Assembly: GCA_002084505.1 (NCBI GenBank) | Contig: NBLK01000036.1 | Coordinates: forward strand, 1-6,211 | Origin: Rickettsiaceae bacterium 4572_127 | Lineage (GTDB): Bacteria; Pseudomonadota; Alphaproteobacteria; Rs-D84; NBLK01 | Reading direction: 5' to 3' | Length of the DNA: 6,211 bases | Shown here: in pieces, positions 1 to 6,152 of the stretch | How the letters are laid out: each line of letters starts with the position of its first letter | Position numbering within the stretch: position 1 is the first letter of the stretch | Program-made: the position numbers and the translations under genes | The notes under the pieces: model-generated | Seen by the model: the letters and a program-made list of their open reading frames with translations, nothing else | Told to the model about the DNA's origin: nothing | Databases searched by the model: none

Positions 1-47
1 CTGATTCTGGGCGTAGTTTTGGCGCGTGGGTGTAAAATATTTTGCAT
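1..47 (-). CDS. IS481-like transposase, N-terminal fragment (runs off the left edge)
   Basis: Fifteen codons are visible, starting with ATG at 47-45 and reading leftwards out of the window: MQNILHPRAKTTPRI. A near-perfect Shine-Dalgarno (aaggag on the minus strand, 60-55) sits 7 bases before the ATG, and a promoter lies just upstream. The pattern M-x-N-I-L-H-x-x-A-x-T-T-P resembles the start of IS481-family DDE transposases (for example M-x-x-I/V-L-H-x-x-A-T-T-T), which cut and join IS ends; the HTH and catalytic core would lie beyond base 1. The family is judged from only 15 residues by memory of the motif, so the assignment is moderate. Nothing shows whether the rest of the gene is intact. 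No terminal inverted repeat could be identified between the gene and base 120. Confidence 0.55.
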   Translation of the reverse strand, partial: MQNILHPRAKTTPRI

Positions 48-54
48 AAATCGA

Positions 55-96
55 CTCCTTTTATTTCATTATACCACACTCCATTAGAAAAAGGAA
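55..96 (-). promoter_or_regulatory. Promoter and RBS of the left-edge transposase
   Basis: On the minus strand, a perfect TATAAT (plus-strand attata, 68-73) is preceded by TGG, giving an extended -10 element (TGnTATAAT). No good -35 hexamer is seen at 16-18 bases; the best is ttcctt at 96-91, which suits an extended -10 promoter. The aaggag Shine-Dalgarno at 60-55 follows closely, so the leader is short. Inferred from motifs only. Confidence 0.5.
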
Positions 97-99
97 CTA

Positions 100-430
100 A
101 ACATATAATAGCCAAAAAACATTAAATTAGTATTTAGATTTACTGTATGATGCCTCGTGTAAGACCCGTGGTTGAGAAAAACAATAAAATAAATAGAAAA
201 AAATTGAAAAGATTAAAAAAATGACTAAAAATTTACGAAAATAAAAATATAAAGTATCTATTTAGAGTTACTATACACACCAATTTATGCACTTCAATGT
301 TTCGCAAAAAACTAAAGCATTAAAATTAATGAGCAAAAAAAGAAAGCATCAAGTGTTTCGTCGCCTCTCCCCCAACACAAGAGTAGTGGTGAGGTGAATC
401 TAATAATTTCCTGCATTTTTGAAAATACAC
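100..430. other. AT-rich intergenic region with no convincing gene
   Basis: This stretch is very A-rich on the plus strand and full of stops in all frames I read. The longest ATG frame I noticed (150-224, 24 codons, mostly Lys/Arg/Asn) has no ribosome binding site. Two half-palindromes tgtttcg (299-305 and 354-360) match the left half of the canonical parS consensus, but neither is followed by the complementary half. An imperfect hairpin is possible at 362-396 (cgcctc-t-cc against gg-t-gaggtg). Nothing resembling a tRNA or other RNA gene was seen. In many Alphaproteobacteria rsmG/gidB lies just before parA; it is absent here. Confidence 0.6.
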
Positions 431-473
431 TTGACGAGAGAATCAAATATATCTATTATTGTATTAGGGGAGA
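431..473 (+). promoter_or_regulatory. Promoter and RBS of parA
   Basis: A -35 element TTGACG (431-436) and a -10 element TATTAT (454-459) are separated by the ideal 17 bases, predicting transcription from about 466. A strong Shine-Dalgarno, aggggaga (466-473), stands 5 bases before the ATG at 479. Transcription would therefore begin at or very near the Shine-Dalgarno, giving an extremely short leader. The position also argues against translation from the in-frame TTG at 419, which lies upstream of the promoter. By gene spacing this promoter probably serves at least parA, parB, the DUF805-like gene and mreB. Confidence 0.7.
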
Positions 474-478
474 GAAAC

Positions 479-1282
479 ATGGATAATATAATTTCATTTC
501 ATAGGGCAAAAACAATTGCAATTGCTAATCAAAAAGGCGGAGTTGGAAAAACGACTACTGTTATAAATTTAGCTAGTGCATTAGCGATGTCTCATAAAAA
601 AGTTTTGGTAATTGATTTAGATTCACAAGGAAACGCCTCTACTGGACTTGGTTGCGAGCATAAAAATCGCATAGAGACAATAGGTGATGCCTTAACTGGT
701 GGAAAAGATATTGAGGAAACAATTTATAAAACTCAAACGGATAATCTTTTTTTAATTCCTGCTACAACACAACTGATTCAGACTGAAATAGACTTAGACA
801 GACATTACTCACGATTAAAAGAAATTATTTTTTCACTAAAATCTAAGTATGATTACATTTTAATTGATTGCTCGCCATCGCTAGGAACACTAACTTTGAA
901 TGCTTTGACGGCTTCCGATAAAGTTTTAATTCCTTTGCAAACAGAATTTTTTGCTCTTGAAGGATTGAATCATTTAATTCAAACTATTTCATCTGTTAAA
1001 AGAGATTTAAATGCATCGCTAGATATTGAAGGTGTGATTTTAACTATGTATGATCGTCGGAATAATCTTTCAGAAGTTGTAGCTAATGATGTAAGGCAAT
1101 GTTTTGGAGATTTAGTCTATAATACTATAATTCCTAGAAATGTAAAATTGTCAGAAGCAACTTCTTATGGAAAACCAATTTTACTTTATGATATAAACTC
1201 GTCAGGGGCAGAAGCTTATATTGAATTATCGGCAGAGTTTTTAGAAAGACAAACACAAAAAGAAGAACAAAAGGTAGCTTGA
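479..1282 (+). CDS. parA: Chromosome-partitioning ATPase ParA (Soj type)
   Basis: A 267-residue deviant Walker ATPase of the ParA/MinD family. With ATP bound, these proteins dimerise on nucleoid DNA, and ParB-stimulated hydrolysis drives movement of the origin region. Visible motifs: deviant Walker A KGGVGKTTT at 19-27, with the signature lysine K19 and P-loop lysine K24; Walker A' DLDSQGNAST at 47-56; Walker B YILIDCSPS at 126-134; and the C-terminal PRNVKLSEA block at 219-227 typical of Soj-type chromosomal ParA. Only a short N-terminal leader precedes the P-loop, unlike plasmid ParA with an HTH extension. The frame is open back to a TTG at 419, but ATG 479 is chosen because the promoter lies within that extension and aggggaga immediately precedes this ATG. 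The stop shares one base with the parB start, implying translational coupling. No anomaly is visible in the protein. Confidence 0.96.
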   Translation: MDNIISFHRAKTIAIANQKGGVGKTTTVINLASALAMSHKKVLVIDLDSQGNASTGLGCEHKNRIETIGDALTGGKDIEETIYKTQTDNLFLIPATTQLIQTEIDLDRHYSRLKEIIFSLKSKYDYILIDCSPSLGTLTLNALTASDKVLIPLQTEFFALEGLNHLIQTISSVKRDLNASLDIEGVILTMYDRRNNLSEVVANDVRQCFGDLVYNTIIPRNVKLSEATSYGKPILLYDINSSGAEAYIELSAEFLERQTQKEEQKVA

Positions 1283-2184
1283 TGAGTAAACACTTAGGAA
1301 AAGGATTAGCGGATTTAATGGAAGATCAAAAAAAAGGATTGTCGTTTGTTTCTAGAAAAGGTGGTGGGGCAGTTTCATATTTGCCGATACAGAATCTTTC
1401 TCCAAATCCATTTCAGCCAAGAAAAAAGTTTAACGAAGAAGAATTAAAAGAACTTGCAAAATCAATTGAAGTTAAAGGTGTTCTTCAGCCTATCTTAGTT
1501 CGTCCAAAAAAAAATGCTCCAAATCTTTTTGAAATAATAGCTGGTGAACGACGATGGCGAGCTTCTCAAATTGCTAATTTTTTAGAAATTCCTGCGATAA
1601 TTAAAAATTTTACAGACAGGGAAATTCTAGAAGTTGCATTGATCGAAAATGTTCAAAGAAAGAATATGAATCCAATTGATGAAGCAAAAGGTTTACAAAT
1701 GCTTTATGATAAATTTGGATATTCCTACAAGGAAATTGCAAATAGAATTGGAAAAACACAAGGACATGTTTCTAATTTAGTGAGGCTTTTGGAACTTCCA
1801 AGCGATATTAAAAGAGAAGTTGAAAATGGAAATATCTCTGTTAGTAAAGCTCGTGCAATGATTACAGCTGTTCCTGAGGACGAAGAAGAAAAGAAAGAGT
1901 TTATTGAAAAAGCTAAGGTTGGAACTGTTAAAGATCTAAAAGAAGAAATAAAAAAACAAAGACAAGAAAGAGATGAAAAAGAAAAAATAATTTCCTTTAA
2001 TAGCAAAAGTGAATTGCAAAAAGATTTATTACATGTTAAACTAATGGAGCATGAAAAAATTGCACAGAATTTTATAGGTGATAAATTTAAAGAACTAGCA
2101 CAAGAAAAAGATGGAAAAATTACAATTAAAATGCAATTTAATTCGTTTGAAGATCTTGAAAAATGGATAGAGGAAAGAAAATGA
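1282..2184 (+). CDS. parB: Chromosome-partitioning CTPase and parS-binding protein ParB
   Basis: A 300-residue chromosomal ParB (Spo0J type). ParB binds parS sites, uses CTP to clamp and slide on DNA, and stimulates ParA. In order: N-terminal LGKGLADLM (5-13), matching the LGRGL-type ParA-interacting peptide; the ParB/Srx CTPase domain (about 33-130) with NPFQPRK (42-48), GERRWRA (88-94) and ENVQRKNMNP (122-131), the conserved nucleotide-binding boxes; a helix-turn-helix for parS recognition (about 147-171, YSYKEIANRIGKTQGHVSNLV); a charged Glu/Lys linker (about 200-240); and a C-terminal dimerisation segment rich in Lys. ATG 1282 shares its first base with the parA stop; a TTG one codon earlier is a less likely start. 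The ribosome binding site is weak (aaagg at 1270-1274), as expected for coupled translation. No full parS was found in this window. Confidence 0.95.
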   Translation: MSKHLGKGLADLMEDQKKGLSFVSRKGGGAVSYLPIQNLSPNPFQPRKKFNEEELKELAKSIEVKGVLQPILVRPKKNAPNLFEIIAGERRWRASQIANFLEIPAIIKNFTDREILEVALIENVQRKNMNPIDEAKGLQMLYDKFGYSYKEIANRIGKTQGHVSNLVRLLELPSDIKREVENGNISVSKARAMITAVPEDEEEKKEFIEKAKVGTVKDLKEEIKKQRQERDEKEKIISFNSKSELQKDLLHVKLMEHEKIAQNFIGDKFKELAQEKDGKITIKMQFNSFEDLEKWIEERK

Positions 2185-2852
2185 GTAAGTATTATTCTAT
2201 AAAAGAATTATTGTTTTCAGCAAAAGGGCAGTTGAGTTCAAAGACGATGCTTTTGTTAACTTTGATTTTTTGTTTCCTTTCTCAGACTTTAGAAATCATT
2301 CCAACAGGTTTAATTTTAGGACACATATTAGTAATTATTTTAGGATTTTTCTCAATAATTTTCTTAATAAAAAGACTGCATTCATTTGGAATTTCAGGCT
2401 GGTCTTTGCTATTATTTCCATTTTCACTTATTGGGGTATTTATAGTTCCTTCAATTCTCATTTATTCAAGAGGAAAAGAAAAATCAAATGATTTTGGAAA
2501 AGTTGATAAAAAGAAATTTAAGAATAATTTTTTGGAAAAAACTTCTGCTTTCTTAGAAACAACAAAAGGAAGATTTGGTTTAATTGGATTTTTTGCAATA
2601 TTTTATGTTGTAAGTTTATATCAAATGGAAACTGAAATTGGTGTTTCAGGAGCAGTTGTTGATATTTTTGAAGTTGTTTTATTTCTTATTTTATTGATAC
2701 ATTTGATACATTGCTTTTTTGCTTTAAGATTGAAAAGAGTTGAAAAACACACGGAAGATATTATACAATTTTTTAATTATTTAGGAATTGTTGTGCTAAG
2801 CTCTTGTTTATTATATGTTGTATTTATGGTTTTAATGCAGAAAGTTTTTTAG
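2181..2852 (+). CDS. Six-helix membrane protein with a DUF805-like half
   Basis: A 223-residue, very hydrophobic inner-membrane protein of unknown function. Predicted helices by eye: about 22-40, 43-63, 73-95, 132-148, 159-181 and 201-220. Between helices two and three is KRLHSFGISGWSLLL (64-78), and after helix three comes a glycine/asparagine turn ending in NDFG (103-106). This matches the DUF805 signature RLHDxGxSGWxLL followed by a small N-x-F/Y-G motif. A Lys-rich cytoplasmic-looking loop (about 97-130) separates this half from three more helices not usual for a minimal DUF805 protein. ATG 2181 overlaps the parB stop as ATGA and follows an agaggaaag ribosome binding site at 2169-2176; an ATG at 2163 in the same frame lacks such a site. 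Its place between parB and mreB suggests co-expression, but no function can be assigned. Confidence 0.85.
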   Translation: MSKYYSIKELLFSAKGQLSSKTMLLLTLIFCFLSQTLEIIPTGLILGHILVIILGFFSIIFLIKRLHSFGISGWSLLLFPFSLIGVFIVPSILIYSRGKEKSNDFGKVDKKKFKNNFLEKTSAFLETTKGRFGLIGFFAIFYVVSLYQMETEIGVSGAVVDIFEVVLFLILLIHLIHCFFALRLKRVEKHTEDIIQFFNYLGIVVLSSCLLYVVFMVLMQKVF

Positions 2853-3911
<1,059 letters not shown>

Positions 3912-3959
3912 AGATTTTTTTCTTATTGAAATTTCAAATTTAGAAAGGTATGGTTTGTT

Positions 3960-4271
3960 ATGAAAAAGTTTTTTATATTAGGTTTTATTGTTTTAGCAGG
4001 ATGTAATGCTGATTTTTCAGGGAAAAAAACAGATTCCCTTAGTGAAAAATTATCTATGATGGACAGAGAAATGAGAACGCAAAATGGGAAACTAGAAGTC
4101 CTTGAACATGAAAATAAAAAACTTCGCCAAGATATGGAGGTTCTTAAATTTGATGTTGAAGCAAGATTAAAGGCTTTTGAAAATATAGAGCCAACAGAAA
4201 CAACAAATCCTGTTTTAGAAGAAAAAACTGAAAGCGATCAGTTATACGGCGAACCTACTAAGTTAAATTAA
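3960..4271 (+). CDS. Small lipoprotein resembling the coiled-coil N-terminus of CpoB/YbgF
   Basis: A 103-residue protein with a lipoprotein signal peptide: positive MKK, a hydrophobic run, then lipobox LAGC with the lipidated cysteine at 15. Asn at +2 gives no inner-membrane retention signal by the E. coli Asp rule. Residues about 27-76 form a charged heptad-like coiled coil; the run LEVLEHENKKLRQDMEVL followed by a D-V-E-x-R-L motif recalls the trimerisation segment of CpoB/YbgF (E-E-L-E-x-x-N-x-x-L, then D-V-x-x-R-L), a periplasmic factor linking Tol-Pal constriction to PBP1B. CpoB normally continues into TPR repeats (about 250-330 residues in all); here there is only a short acidic tail (77-103), and the repeat-rich zone begins 15 bases after the stop. 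It may be a natural short form or a truncated cpoB. The ribosome binding site aaagg (3944-3948) is 11 bases from the ATG, which is long. A 48-base gap after mreB leaves co-transcription possible. Confidence 0.75.
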   Translation: MKKFFILGFIVLAGCNADFSGKKTDSLSEKLSMMDREMRTQNGKLEVLEHENKKLRQDMEVLKFDVEARLKAFENIEPTETTNPVLEEKTESDQLYGEPTKLN

Positions 4272-4286
4272 AAATCCTATTAAATT

Positions 4287-4376
4287 GTCATTCCTGCGAA
4301 AGCAGGAATCTCACCAAATTGAATCTTTCTTACTTGCTTTCTTTTCTTGCTTATCACCCTCCCCTTGTGGGAGAGT
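4287..4376 (+). repeat. Dispersed hairpin repeat, copy A
   Basis: A perfect 8-base stem (attcctgc, 4290-4297; gcaggaat, 4302-4309) is capped by GAAA (4298-4301), a GNRA tetraloop. The 28-base core (4287-4314) is identical to 6023-6050 and differs by one base from the inverted copy at 5973-6000. Downstream, a pyrimidine-rich stretch (cttacttgctttctttt) and a small hairpin module (ctccc-cttgt-gggag, 4359-4373) are also shared with the copy at 6023, so the repeated unit is about 90 bases. It begins 15 bases after the lipoprotein stop, in the convergent gap. There is no following T-run on either strand, so terminator activity is unproven. The plus-strand frame through it gives a spurious SFLRKQESH peptide. 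Confidence 0.85.
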
Positions 4377-4629
4377 CAAAATAGTTCTTACTATTTTGGG
4401 GCGGGGTAGTTTTTTGCTTACCGCCTGTTGTGTCTATTGCAAGGGGGGTGGCAATTTGTCCCCACCCTTTAGAAATTTCTTCATCACGACTACGAAGTTT
4501 TTTTAAGTAATCGCTTGGATTCACAGAATCAGTTAAAACCTCTACGACATCTGCAACACAAAACCACCACTCTTCATTATGCCAAGTTCTACGGATTTTT
4601 TTTTCTTTAAATAGAATCAAATTATTCAT
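4354..4629 (-). CDS. Bro-N domain protein (phage antirepressor-like), C-terminally truncated
   Basis: A 91-residue frame whose first 73 residues look like a Bro-N domain: N-terminal LILFKEKKIRRTWHNEEWWF, then CVADVVEVLTDSVNPSDYLKKL, and GWGQIATPLAIDTTGGKQK. In full-length relatives, the GGKQK motif is followed by a conserved Cys/Asn stretch and the second half of the domain; Bro-N proteins occur in phage antirepressors and in chromosomal stand-alone genes, and bind DNA. Here homology stops at residue 73 (base about 4411), and the last 18 residues (TTPPQNSKNYFDSPTRGG) are encoded by the GC-rich inverted repeat, so the gene appears broken by repeat DNA. The ATG overlaps the der stop as ATGA (4626-4629), suggesting coupled translation after der. 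The ribosome binding site is poor (gagaag). A functional product is doubtful. Confidence 0.7.
   Translation of the reverse strand: MNNLILFKEKKIRRTWHNEEWWFCVADVVEVLTDSVNPSDYLKKLRSRDEEISKGWGQIATPLAIDTTGGKQKTTPPQNSKNYFDSPTRGG
4355..4406. repeat. GC-rich nested inverted repeat within the Bro-N gene end
   Basis: A long imperfect palindrome: an outer GC-rich arm (caccctcccc, 4355-4364) faces ggggcggggt (4397-4406) with one mismatch and one wobble, and a perfect 9-base inner stem (caaaatagt 4377-4385; actattttg 4390-4398) closes on tctt. A second small stem, ctccc/gggag, lies in the left arm, so alternative folds compete. A 7-base direct repeat ttgctta (4347-4353 and 4414-4420) flanks the block. 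The block forms the 3' end of the truncated Bro-N reading frame. Confidence 0.7.
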
Positions 4630-5768
4630 TTTTTCTTCTTCTCATTACTTTTATTAAACGGGTTTTGCTGAGTTCTAACTGAGATTTTAACAGGTGTTTC
4701 CTCTATATCAAAATATTTTTTCAACGAATTAGTCAAATAACTTTGATACGAATCTGGAAGAGCCGAAGCTCCACCAACAAAAACAACAAAGTGCGGAGGA
4801 AAAGTATCCACCTGAGTAATGTATTTTATAGCCATTGGTCGTTTTAATCGCGAAAGTGGAGGAGGATTTTTCTCTAATGCCTTGTCTAACCAAGTATTTA
4901 ATTTTCCAGTTGAAACTCTCGTTCCTGCCTTTTCAAAAACCTTAAAAGCCATATTCATCGCACGATCCAGACCTTTATTTTTTATAGCAGAAGCACCTAA
5001 AACAATCGGTTTTTTTATTTGAGAAAATGAAAAACCTAACCTTTCTTCTACTGAGTCGAGAGTTTTCTTGCGATTTTCCACAGCATCAATTTTATTAACG
5101 ACAAAAATAATCGGCTTACCTTGTTCAAAAGTATATTTAGCTATTTTAAAATCTTGATTTTCAATTCCTAACAAAGCATCAATCATAATTATCACAACAT
5201 TAGAACGATTTACAGCATCAATTCCCTGAGAAACAGATTGCCCCTCAATAGACTCCTTAGACACACGAGCTTTTTTCCTCATTCCTGCGGTATCTATTAA
5301 AATACATTCTTGATTTTTATAAGTAAAAGGAACTTCAATAGCATCTCGAGTAACACCAGCAATCTCTCCTGTTAGTAATTTTTCCTCTCCAATAATGGTA
5401 TTTATAAAAGTTGATTTTCCCGCATTTGGTCGTCCAATAACAGTCATACGAAGCTGATCTTTTTTTTCTATCTTTTCTGCAGGTTCAAATGAAAATTTAC
5501 TAAGTGCTTTCATCAATGAAGAAACACCAACATTGTGAGTTGCAGAAACTAAAATTGGCTCTCCAAATCCAAGCTTAAGAAACTCTCCAAAAATATGGCT
5601 GTCCTTATCAATGTTTTCCGCTTTATTTGCTACTAGAATTACAGGTTTATTTTTTTTGCGAATTTCACGAGCAAAAGACGAATCCCAAGCTGTTAATCCC
5701 TCACGAATATCAACTAGAAAAATAATTACATCCGCATCATTTATAGTATTCAAAGAAAGCTCTGTCAT
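4626..5768 (-). CDS. der: Ribosome-assembly GTPase Der (EngA), missing the N-terminal P-loop
   Basis: Der has two tandem GTPase domains and a C-terminal KH-like domain, and acts in 50S subunit maturation. This 380-residue frame starts inside the first G domain: it keeps G4 NKAE (48-51) and G5 SATHNVG (75-81) but lacks G1 to G3. The second G domain is complete: P-loop GRPNAGKST (112-120), switch AGVTRDAI (137-144), DTAGMRKKARV (159-169), NKID (225-228) and GASA (258-261). The KH-like part (about 285-365) includes PPPLSRLKRPMAIKYITQV, followed by a Lys-rich tail. Family members are usually about 440-490 residues. ATG 5768 is only the first available start; no Shine-Dalgarno precedes it, and clear Der coding continues upstream without a start codon to 5873. 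Der is normally essential, so either an intact copy or another start exists elsewhere, or the truncated form serves. Stop overlaps the Bro-N start. Confidence 0.85.
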   Translation of the reverse strand: MTELSLNTINDADVIIFLVDIREGLTAWDSSFAREIRKKNKPVILVANKAENIDKDSHIFGEFLKLGFGEPILVSATHNVGVSSLMKALSKFSFEPAEKIEKKDQLRMTVIGRPNAGKSTFINTIIGEEKLLTGEIAGVTRDAIEVPFTYKNQECILIDTAGMRKKARVSKESIEGQSVSQGIDAVNRSNVVIIMIDALLGIENQDFKIAKYTFEQGKPIIFVVNKIDAVENRKKTLDSVEERLGFSFSQIKKPIVLGASAIKNKGLDRAMNMAFKVFEKAGTRVSTGKLNTWLDKALEKNPPPLSRLKRPMAIKYITQVDTFPPHFVVFVGGASALPDSYQSYLTNSLKKYFDIEETPVKISVRTQQNPFNKSNEKKKK

Positions 5769-5873
5769 TTTTTGCGAAAGTTCAATTTTTTCTTTTTGAA
5801 GTCCTGCGGTATCTATAAATTCATACGACTTATTATTATACTCAACAACTGCATTTTGAGAAATGTCTTTTCG
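5769..5873 (-). pseudogene. der: Stranded 5' part of der without a start codon
   Basis: In the same minus-strand frame as der, 35 more codons read RKDISQNAVVEY, then NNKSYEFIDTAGLQKEK, then IELSQK, joining directly to MTELSL. This is the stretch between switch I (GVTRDR) and G3 (DTAG) of the first GTPase domain, so it is unmistakable Der sequence. Upstream of the CGA codon (5873-5871) the frame meets TAG (5876-5874), which belongs to a GC-rich palindrome. No ATG, GTG or TTG occurs among these codons. About 37 expected residues, including the first P-loop, are missing. I found no sign of them between 5874 and 6211 on the minus strand. Confidence 0.85.
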
Positions 5874-5874
5874 C

Positions 5875-5900
5875 TAGGGCACCCGTAAAGGATGCCCCTA
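5875..5900. repeat. Short GC-rich palindrome at the der breakpoint
   Basis: gggcaccc (5877-5884) faces ggatgccc (5890-5897) across a 5-base loop; the one plus-strand mismatch becomes a G-U wobble in minus-strand RNA. An outer ta/ta pair extends it past a bulge. The minus-strand pattern (taggggcatcc, then gggtgccc) resembles small dispersed palindromic repeats seen in many bacteria. It begins at, or within a base or two of, the point where der homology ends. The following AT-rich bases to about 5950 show nothing I recognise. Confidence 0.6.
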
Positions 5901-5951
5901 CAATAAATATCTTGAGTTCGGTTTTTCTCCATAATCTTCAGTTTTTATAGA

Positions 5952-6000
5952 GAGCAAAAAAGATTCTGTATTGTGAGATTCCTGCCTTCGCAGGAATGAC
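5952..6000 (-). repeat. Dispersed hairpin repeat, copy B (inverted)
   Basis: The 28-base core (5973-6000) is the reverse complement of the core at 4287 with one substitution in the stem/loop region (cctgc-cttc-gcagg instead of cctgc-tttc-gcagg). Similarity continues past the core: the minus-strand bases after ctcac (aatacagaatctttttt) parallel the caccaaattgaatctttctt of copy A. The pyrimidine-rich and ttgtgggag modules are missing, so this is a shorter or decayed copy. It lies 22 bases from copy C, in opposite orientation. Confidence 0.75.
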
Positions 6001-6022
6001 AATATAATAAGACAGCAAAGCT

Positions 6023-6128
6023 GTCATTCCTGCGAAAGCAGGAATCTCACCGAATCAATCTTACTTGTTTTCTTACTTGTTTTCTTTTCCGTATTTTCCA
6101 CCGTATCACCCACCCCTTGTGGGAGGTG
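6023..6128 (+). repeat. Dispersed hairpin repeat, copy C (longest)
   Basis: The core (6023-6050) is identical to copy A and has the same GAAA-capped stem. The downstream pyrimidine-rich part carries a tandem 12-base duplication (cttacttgtttt at 6060-6071 and 6072-6083) and a partial second cgtat block, neither present in copy A. It ends with the caccccttgtggga module (6111-6124), which can fold with ggtg (6125-6128). The caaaatag stem of copy A is replaced by DNA leading into the transposase stop codon. Confidence 0.8.
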
Positions 6129-6132
6129 TAAA

Positions 6133-6152
6133 TGTCATCTAATTCGATGACA
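6133..6152. terminator. Hairpin over the transposase stop codon
   Basis: A perfect 7-base stem, tgtcatc (6133-6139) and gatgaca (6146-6152), closes on a 6-base loop. On the minus strand it covers the last codons and the TAG of the transposase. No T-run follows, so intrinsic termination is weakly supported; it could equally be part of the IS end. Called from symmetry alone. Confidence 0.3.

Noticed and set aside
150..224. 24-codon basic ORF in the intergenic region
   Set aside because: No Shine-Dalgarno, composition simply reflects A-rich DNA, no recognisable motif.
299..360. Two tgtttcg motifs as possible parS sites near parA
   Set aside because: Only the left half of the parS palindrome (tgtttcacgtgaaaca) is matched; the complementary right half is absent at both.
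419..478. N-terminal extension of ParA from TTG 419
   Set aside because: The extension contains the likely promoter, and a strong ribosome binding site serves ATG 479.
3926..3954. TTGAAA and TATGGT 17 bases apart as a promoter for the lipoprotein
   Set aside because: The -10 match is poor and transcription would begin at or after the ATG.
4285..4506. 73-codon plus-strand frame beginning MSFLRKQESH
   Set aside because: It is translation of the dispersed hairpin repeat followed by the antisense of the Bro-N gene; the same SFLRxQESH peptide appears from copy B. No ribosome binding site.
5901..6005. Minus-strand frame reading through copy B and ending KPNSRYLL
   Set aside because: Half of it is repeat translation, start would be TTG without a ribosome binding site, and no family is recognised.
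4287..6050. CRISPR array
   Set aside because: Only three copies, in both orientations, far apart and with palindromic cores in irregular spacing; no cas genes.
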